47,138 bases of DNA from Rhizaria sp. SCN 62-66 (taxonomy: Eukaryota > Rhizaria, unplaced): assembly GCA_001724265.1 (NCBI GenBank), contig MEDY01000232.1:1-47138 (forward strand). Direction: 5' to 3'. The notes below the pieces were generated by a model, which saw only the letters and a program-made list of their open reading frames with translations, had not been told where the DNA came from and did not search any database. Shown piece by piece: positions 44,901 to 47,138 of the stretch. The number at the start of each line of letters is the position of its first letter. The first letter of the stretch is position 1. The position numbers and the translations under genes were made by a program.

Positions 44901-47131
44901 CCAGTAGAGCCGCCAGAGGAAGAATTGGTGACGGGAGCAACGAGAGCGGGCACAACATGCTTTGTCGTGATGATATCACCGCTATCGTTGAGGATGTAGA
45001 CGAACTCAGTGATGTGCGGGCAAGTGACGGGCTCGCACACGGGCACAACACCGTGCCAAGTGCCGTCGCTAAGACAGGTGACCACGCTCAGCGCGTCCGA
45101 AGAAGCATCTGAGCACTTAGCTGGGTCGTCGACGCCGGTTAGGGAGACCTTGGTCGAAGGCGTGTAGCCGCGCGCGCACGACATAGACAGCGAAACGGAG
45201 GCCTGCGGGTACTGACGCGACTTGAAGCCCTCAGGTGCTGACTCTGAGACGAGCAAGTAACGCGCGCTCATGTCAGCTTTGATGTCAGGACACGTAGCCA
45301 CGTCGCACTGCAGCGGCGAGTCAATCAGCGGGCCTGATAGGATCAGATCACCGGTGATGGTGTCCTTCAGCTGCCACACGCCCACGCCTGACACCTCGTT
45401 GCACACATAGGTGCGCGGAGCGTCCACTGAGGAGTCGTGGGGCACGCTGCCGAACTTAGCAGAGCAGGAGACGACGGCCGTGGCACCAACCGCGAACGCA
45501 CCGTCAAGCGAAATAGACGATTGCGAGTACTCAATTCCGAACCCAGCAGATTTGGCTGACTCCTCAGTGAAGTCAGTGCCAAGTAAACTTGCCGCAGTAG
45601 AGCACATGGGTGTGGAGGCGCAGACTGGGGGTTCACCGCGCCAAACGCCGGAACTCATGCATCCGCGAGTAGTAAGGCCACTAACAAGATGCGAGCCCGG
45701 TGAGCATGTGTAGTCGATAACAGAGTCGACGAGAGGGTACTGAATGTCACTGAGAGTGTTGTTAAAACCCGAATGAGTGACAATGGTGTTTGCAATCGGG
45801 GCGACAAGTGGACATGCCGTGAAGCCGTACTCCTCGATCAATGAGCAACGACTGAAACCGTACCAGATTGGGAAGCTCGCCACAAACGAAGCCGTGGTTC
45901 CGGACTGAGTACACGTGTACGTCAGAGGGGCACTACTCAGACTTCCCTGGGTCGCGCCAGCGCCACAGCCAAGCTGCATGATTGTCCCAACAGGGTATCC
46001 AGCAGTGACGGAAACAGTGGGGTCGATGTTGCGGCCCAGATCCGCCAGTGCGAACTCAGGAACAACGTACCGGTAGAAATCCATGGACTCGGGCTTCGCA
46101 CACAGAATGCGCTCGCACGCAAAAGACGCAGCGCCGTCGACCGCAGTGCCGACCCACCCAGCCACTGTGCTGTGCGCGCTCGCGGTGCGAATGGTGCACA
46201 CGCCAGTGAGCGTGCTGCCGGAGACGGGCCGGTAGCCCAACGCGCAGCTGTAGCGCACAGTCGTGCCGACGGGGTAGCTCTTGGCGCTGTTGACCGCGGT
46301 GCTGGGGAGCGTGGGCGTCCAGACCGACTCGGCCGTGACGACCATGCCAGTGCCGATGCCGCCGGAGGGCAACGGCGGCGCGGCACAGCCGGTGTAGAGC
46401 GCCGAGCCCACAGTGCCGCACGCAGGGAAGAAGCCCGTCCACGTCGAGTCAGCCGAGCAGTAGACGGTGCTGGGACGGAAAGACGTCGGGTCGTCGAGGT
46501 TGCTCGCGGTCGCCAGGATGCTCATGTTGGCGGAATTGGCACCCGCGGCACCGCTCGCAGCATTGATCGCGAGAGTGCGCATTCGGAACATCTGGCGACT
46601 CACACTAGTGCTCATAGCAGTGGAGGTTGTGTCAAGCTCGTCAGTGTTACTTCCATCGTCATTAAGAACGTGCATGGAAGGAAGAAAGTCCACATCAGAG
46701 GTCGCTGACGCGCAAGTAAGCCCGACAGCAGAGCCCACGTTGGGGTACTGGTACGCGCCCGCGAGCGTCTGCTGCGAGACAAGCGCCGCGAGCGACGGCA
46801 GCGTCGCGCACTTGGCCGTCGACGACACAGTCTGGCACACGAACTCCGGAGCCGCCAGCGGAACGCTGCCAAGGCCCGTGGGAGCCGTGGTGGTATACGC
46901 GGCGCGCGCGAGCAAAGTGGCGTTGGTCCAGCGAGCGCCAACGCCATCGGCGTCCTCGCAGCGCATCAGCAGCGTCCGCGGGGAGCGCGCCGAGGAGTGC
47001 TTGCCGGCCTCACAGGCCAGCATCACGGTCGCGTTCAGTGGGAGCACGTCGGCGTACTTAGCGGGCGCGCCGGTCCACGGGCGCGCGAACGCAGTGTGCG
47101 TGATTGCCGTCGTGGTCGTGTTGAAGACCAT
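29963..47131 (-). CDS. Giant sushi/REJ/GPS-like multi-TM receptor, polycystin-1-like; 5' partial
   Basis: An uninterrupted frame of 5722 codons ends in TAA and runs to the window edge. The first visible ATG lies 7 nt from the edge, before a sushi module that lacks its first Cys, so the true start is probably outside. Residues 1 to about 1850 hold about 18 sushi/CCP modules, by my count. A REJ domain starts near 1945 (GSCSALTLTVRAVSGNGGLRP) and runs to about 2650. Helical sequence and a degenerate GPS motif follow near 3430-3447, then TM1 near 3480 (NIAPIIIIAAVCLLGLLAVI). TM2-TM3 lie near 4015-4060 and TM4-TM6 near 4935-5000, with VWAVGALVGVLIDWFITTP resembling the polycystin-1/REJ TM signature. 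Long poly-Gln, Ser-rich and Ala-rich cytoplasmic linkers separate the TM groups, and the last 700 residues are low complexity. I see no PLAT domain or channel pore. It is probably a surface adhesion or mechanosensory receptor; the ligand is unknown. Confidence 0.88.
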   Translation of the reverse strand: MVFNTTTTAITHTAFARPWTGAPAKYADVLPLNATVMLACEAGKHSSARSPRTLLMRCEDADGVGARWTNATLLARAAYTTTAPTGLGSVPLAAPEFVCQTVSSTAKCATLPSLAALVSQQTLAGAYQYPNVGSAVGLTCASATSDVDFLPSMHVLNDDGSNTDELDTTSTAMSTSVSRQMFRMRTLAINAASGAAGANSANMSILATASNLDDPTSFRPSTVYCSADSTWTGFFPACGTVGSALYTGCAAPPLPSGGIGTGMVVTAESVWTPTLPSTAVNSAKSYPVGTTVRYSCALGYRPVSGSTLTGVCTIRTASAHSTVAGWVGTAVDGAASFACERILCAKPESMDFYRYVVPEFALADLGRNIDPTVSVTAGYPVGTIMQLGCGAGATQGSLSSAPLTYTCTQSGTTASFVASFPIWYGFSRCSLIEEYGFTACPLVAPIANTIVTHSGFNNTLSDIQYPLVDSVIDYTCSPGSHLVSGLTTRGCMSSGVWRGEPPVCASTPMCSTAASLLGTDFTEESAKSAGFGIEYSQSSISLDGAFAVGATAVVSCSAKFGSVPHDSSVDAPRTYVCNEVSGVGVWQLKDTITGDLILSGPLIDSPLQCDVATCPDIKADMSARYLLVSESAPEGFKSRQYPQASVSLSMSCARGYTPSTKVSLTGVDDPAKCSDASSDALSVVTCLSDGTWHGVVPVCEPVTCPHITEFVYILNDSGDIITTKHVVPALVAPVTNSSSGGSTGSGSGGGLGGGGLLFMTPYDECDFGQSCRLTGSIATVVSSTVAFSMNSSAFAYPTFRSRITVSCPSGYYSDSRSLECAANGKWFGSTVTCYRVYCSAPPAVLQTMSLSIRAPARAGAGEYASEPADGYSVGARATYSCRDNTTVSSAATAALQVLECDEWGDWVAADAAAQGSTIPLPGLCSFAESCPSLPFTVPLVGAQLLSGANATSAGATYDAQATSHALGTLAALGCRAWFAPVAGTVSVLECTAAGWTPYNASAGAQALQCTPTSQCPQFPYSSDVSVTYSDFRIPGSFAYSHCSSASLMVSPATPVVCMQNGTSASYWNVTSVECVSRADCGPLPLVAPVTAVAYSFPADTTRSTLEAARAHATCQSDHYVPQDDIKCQNGAWSSTAPCAQVKCPHPFENVAGTTARPLPNITQISGSTFYSAGFMGYTVGSVLSLDCASPYTVTSVFGSTIECLPSGQWSLTPSRCMKFTCYYLEPPVGQEEVKNPATGDTTRGSDLPGALAYSRCFVPMPTVQSGVVVPGDKTLRGVFKCYYGRGWVQETALSCLAVACTDFMSSMYPQTTFQPESVIYSPQSYEHLASAIESGAHFSSSYKYNTQEEVLPTPTISRVPNSVFMSDPSTITYSEPLELVNNPPVFEKLFLQPTTSAFLTCPDGYEVLHVGIGESTIVGNYRITKAQDILAGMYGLSRTGIDCLIDETAVPKLKTPGQPLLHPYDSPVFDTSHMASWENVSSERIVCVPYCGTDPANTRAQLQTDGFYDGSGVSTSNFSRYSDVVGNYRYWQCGVGTYDKTLDSDHVKQTCGDDGEWTPAAPNCESYDNRTCSSPYAGKVDNPTRKFWYDKHALAPGTVATTACTPGETEFSGQYYATAQLTQTCRADGTWSPASLPLCVMVPTCPAMTTRLGVTSITYTETSGKIYAVDPATMKGGVGNDGGWGSGLGGGGISKRYVAGAKKLASRAGSVASFNMASSSGGNDDDDDGIDLAIIIGSPTSDESPETLNINAQAYVTCKAGFVFYPTSITFCSRSSTPNTLTADATWETPAWNATWAEEIMCMPMCTIADARFDASGTHVDVTFSYPTTQPVATYIDASGATVRDTAGSMRTCDYLLGNTTTVRLGDRSGASCAWRSPSVLRVTLGYGFTLRPGSSFTVNGGIVKPAVLATSSALYPDTKSAAVSYMPQHTWNVTAPLVAPKIYADLSAPSTLGSCSALTLTVRAVSGNGGLRPSIMFDLLSTGNNTAAMATFAALMNTHAPVDSNTLYNETASPAMVHSVTLTVSELATFFPTGTTATFTARVSTWLGSDFTASVTVSRSVDVLPIITLPNGRTNTYTVSETITIVPQVTLSSCSLEQQRDISYLWSAVPGETLPARFSTAVTVLNQPVIVIPPFTLPAGASYRLRICVTIGTPGSSATYVTGCERVKLNIKARPIVARLATRPYDASLTASATSAVGFALSPAVRVYETTFTYVYDSSAPLAGALESRQLDNATLFEPLATQDSSSVGSTVFAPNQKLVLYANASADPDAESATAGSLVYSWSCYRRYHSPTLVNMYVPLNMTIRSTLTQADLATNSTLSQLQLTADLGVLHNASTPCFASGSAGAVLLSSTQSSITLPASVMATLVETETERTSIIGERADAMASVYFAVTAKSASNSARASTAVLAGVVRTTNRYYVSASAVPHPQYARGVFPASENLRLTARVSAKDGNYAVLWTCESGHLSLTSAYTIVGNKRTLTTLVINATALSPDTEYTFRVHIFAVDAAYPLASVPSAALAATDAVDRVTGVLLPGAVDSSIVTVVTAAAPTAGRCAIDDSMPASSTVYAARCFGFSAAEAVLPLTYRWYAAAVPVDVSSAASAAEASLLLSQTPKLLLRSTRMDPVCEFTLVSSAVPVLVEATDAAGVSTWTTFTVPAAAADTDNTSPAAVRAALKTRLSALLSAARTAVASQHAGNVLEGFAALLTTARALAPQTGFAVAMALVKEVASGKLDAVLANMEAETVVAMFDGSTTVSPDSNAYVASQSPTAVPLWSLAGASLSPTTGLRSVNPAASQFVAAATTAATSPTTTTTPTPTGMALVTYLLNVMYTTVNELNILVASAGDSSSSTSTEPSRKSQARRLRSELASVLRKVGVLDSSNKIVESASSASLLTTLDETKLFSYTSTAVESSAQADGAWPAFFAVWNMWQRVLSYQSAQVTALAASSAAHTDAAAVLDASLANLVSGVYIMQRLSGFGALGPVVDTLLDHVTKLTPAFAALSLRGKVANEAPVIIGSSGLAFAFLRSSTQMQASTTVQPHDDTLASINEKYNMSNLLFSVTSLSNDVGGVAVDSTESEDDSNAGWFFTAATKKSKRANSALEAAWSGVRWINNEAVVSDSPVIDNDAGSVTVPESLLSGHAADGHESSDIAVFTLFSGGALSMIAKDAADSVSASSSQAAAASNASPSAVRPYATQSIASTIPGVSALALPHDAFGFLELSEATVSESMNEDQWLPAASDADSGLTDHELAALNMAPDVIGDFLFKTRDTAQWPLWVRSGLSNVVAYPGSADSKLADQLASSASSDADAPSEAFAAQSISEEQLVELNEAHSSSSTLARMLRASRVVRVQATDFADSDSWQSLSSPMYVTVAHRAVTSSETVSCVSRPSDWSQSTSVSDTVTGATATAQAGTASDWDTASCTVAKQVSSTLTVCSCLRLGLYAVLTEPVFVAPLSTGFMGLTGSMLNDNIAPIIIIAAVCLLGLLAVILAGNCDAAAMRNSVLLAALRWNKRHLAYHPWALETDPVALASAAAANEAAAARAAAAAAAAATAAKRASSPAAADTNTNSNSNQVNQQQQQQQQQQQNQQQQQQHQQQHQSSPRGSGSSSSSPHNNMPLDTQQQFAMQQHFVLQQQFALQQQYLAANNGGVFINNNMGNNMGPRPLPPPPAPMAVSEPVSPASPSSSGSSSAAPQSQGTVELVPRSLPPLGASAALPPSGLGRSRARQTDAYQSDPLFHSAMSMFQNKHVRGRSVSRNDNRSRTPTPPGQRVSGSSPGADAQHKQLKEQQRQQQQHKKLKQQHQQMQRVLTLVLQKIAHDTNGGVGNRPSSRAESRPYVHSPQRAEPIARADAPNSTAAVSSDVNADANNVYDDEYDDVDITALAAAAKALGVNLQEELGGELDNGDAQDSEHSDLDSDSFDSDDSADEDFDEANGSGISGKDDSATSRSRAYAVARKNGGGSASIWGPRPKPMCSIVGIMFSRLSRRRHVAYSLWRRAAVSQMSFTRRFAVIFTTALWALACAALVLFFVFDSSDSDSYSSEGAVARIVVAGVIASLLVAVLSQLLICVMRTARIKRADDFVRYYAEQVALANYCGGVVPPAGSGAYKNNFFPQAELPLVMYTRSKLTATGASSPTVAAAYSNTAASAAPATGASSRKQGGAPAAAAKPHAQARHDAPLGATLTAADLAAGEGSVGMRVQCACGTCFARARAAAAVFNNQRRRKLGWATLCAGPAVRLAATAAAAMVAASRTRVPSSPVNISAADRTASPVSPRAVAVLPLDGSTADPNAQNGSQATATTAPADYAAPAFAPAPMPAAVPEPCLLRAAMQSRNARAFELLHVLSYAARWRPQPREMPDASAELARLIYPEAAGAEGAADAAEAVAATLMVENMTAAARRARRTRAEQNHEKSVVLSSSSSSDGGPRNIRVSRSGLVQRPRHTRRDGSHSRENSLSRGSATEGAVSPKQPQPFAASTLAAVRARNNSYSDARSAVASNSIGDNNLVKGATVLTINTRNEVAPSTGDSARETRLPTGNETSTDASPRPALTVELPGIRATANRDRAAVTAAAKAATAPMTPAQRSAVTRFAHERQLQRRLRVLPLETLYGDNAMNRGAAVRAGQAYRGRTTLTGLDEDLNASSSSDNDEDIRSAAAAARSNAVGKRSGKGFPAAKDANSAAAVAADSMAPAVAVAGAVPGSYITVATVIGARNDAVLAAARARRHRRRAGELLRSADCGPSAGERALAACYEGVPLCGLSAGKGAGYQLQEQLAQRRREEALIARALVILVAVDPAHVLRCYERFVDPSPVKHAAPAAPRAGSTAVITPLTNANSSAAPAPAAPAAPAAAASQSKSQRSRRRKRGCCCCWRVRARSQRDTKTSTAAAAPAPAAALQSGVVAEQASASALAQPAQCQQDEYDLQRESVCAWTLLPALLLQLTLIIGIALVGILIALVFSVRLAARDGSAGVWVWAVGALVGVLIDWFITTPLSLSVVAVAAGCVAHIRMRLHGRRRREIAREMRQRRRAMILLARERVLAQLRAMRSRGLARSPSAAGANNGDTTWKARALDPVNTTDTNGRRCSISQTDDVNKDNDIISMSKRGSLGAGNDDMGAMSHKKIVIAIANRALNAAAGKDRDIHDPSASAWGWAPIALTQATARAARAPPALAPVPLLTYSWLDLDDREGPAANAPAAAANASASVRMGASAAVGAAQTQPGTANRSHSRDKRRGSEKSVSLRGPPQQQNAVASLPDIDVVPLLNAVVGASANGRRSGDNSVPNSARGSPASKARSVGDATAVPPASPLQSASNRTSPQVSPRNGSAHGFNSSGAHMVNPRMSPVVSSATPPPPPLSMFMNDTGTPPTEQQMQLYTENYNAIVSHFAQQHQQHMFMMQQQQMQQMAQQQHQMQQLQQLQLQQQMRQPQLQPQYTQPLTQTPPPTAGLAGDNAVNPHAPHGAAPLSPNSQQQQQLQQLLSAASASASASAPPLTQQQKLQQQQLRLQIIDMLLRQNADNAVSVPPGAVNMTYPSAVTPVHAMNPVVFHNTVTTTSPVSGGSQEHTHQQQQPAISGSSSISGRRSDSGHGLSQLTAVATENVPVKAHIVHFGDGDGEHDPAAPIADAKATAAAATKALKATKLPPTGGTPSTSPQSAHSSLLVPGGGGGHAFVWSSSLGETTQRASSTPEFHSDHVCGNSSDGSGMGGGGSDGALVRTSNAHGGKTTKP
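30640..30960 (-). repeat. Poly-Gln/His-rich tract in receptor C-terminus
   Basis: Several CAG/CAA runs encode Gln-rich, Met/His-interrupted sequence near residues 5390-5500 of the giant receptor. All Gln codons here are CAG or CAA. Confidence 0.8.
35701..35800 (-). repeat. Gln/Lys-rich tract in receptor cytoplasmic region
   Basis: A CAG-rich stretch encodes a Gln/His/Lys run between TM1 and TM2, possibly forming a short coiled coil. Confidence 0.75.
36340..36413 (-). repeat. Mixed CAG/CAA repeat encoding long poly-Gln
   Basis: A CTG/TTG trinucleotide run on the plus strand encodes more than twenty glutamines broken by Asn and His, shortly after TM1 of the receptor. TAG never occurs among these Gln codons. 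Confidence 0.9.
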
Positions 47132-47138
47132 GTACGAG

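Noticed and set aside
1-47138. tRNA, rRNA, snRNA genes, CRISPR arrays, transposons
   Set aside because: I scanned for tRNA TPsiC-like boxes, snRNA signatures, regular repeat-spacer arrays and transposase motifs and saw none I could support. A tRNA with anticodon CUA was specifically looked for and not found.

Overview
The window is nuclear DNA from a GC-rich protist-like eukaryote. Genes have spliceosomal introns, there are no operons, intergenic spacers are AT-rich, and the proteins contain long Ala/Ser-rich and poly-Gln tracts. It carries a sterol C-24 methyltransferase, so the organism makes C-24-alkylated sterols. It also carries a DNAJB13-type (radial-spoke) HSP40, so it probably has a motile flagellum. 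The lineage cannot be fixed from this window.

Layout: (1) 631-2118, minus, three-exon sterol 24-C-methyltransferase. (2) 3306-14486, minus, a 3726-codon membrane-tethered P-loop (STAND/NB-ARC-like) NTPase with TPR-like C-terminus. (3) 14798-20457, plus, a hugely expanded GNB1L/Asa1-family WD40 protein, divergent from (2). (4) 20825-22531, plus, a secreted or membrane protein I do not recognise. (5) 22945-24816, minus, an unrecognised Cys-rich protein, convergent with (4). (6) 25155-26733, plus, four-exon DNAJB13-like HSP40, divergent from (5). (7) 27283-28665, plus, two-exon DENND10 (FAM45). (8) 29963-47131, minus, a >5700-residue sushi/REJ/GPS-like/multi-TM receptor related to polycystin-1, cut by the window edge.

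The main discovery is a probable change of the nuclear genetic code: UAG appears to be a sense codon. Genes 2, 3, 4 and 5 are each broken by in-frame TAG codons (five in total, two of them in gene 5). In every case the same frame continues, without a usable ATG, into the rest of the protein. In the GNB1L-like gene, TAG sits at codon 89 between the first two WD repeats, with family-like sequence on both sides and a correctly phased intron 12 nt later. All eight genes end in TAA or TGA, and none ends in TAG. No in-frame TAA, TGA or frameshift interrupts any gene, which argues against pseudogenes or sequencing errors.

A second global feature is the 5' splice site. All seven introns I can place by protein homology and phase begin GTACGT or GTACGC rather than the usual GTAAGT/GTGAGT.

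The genes do not form one pathway. GNB1L/Asa1 is a PIKK-maturation (TTT/ASTRA) factor, DENND10 is an endosomal DENN protein, DNAJB13 is axonemal, and SMT is an ER enzyme. The two largest genes look like lineage-expanded signalling or surface proteins.
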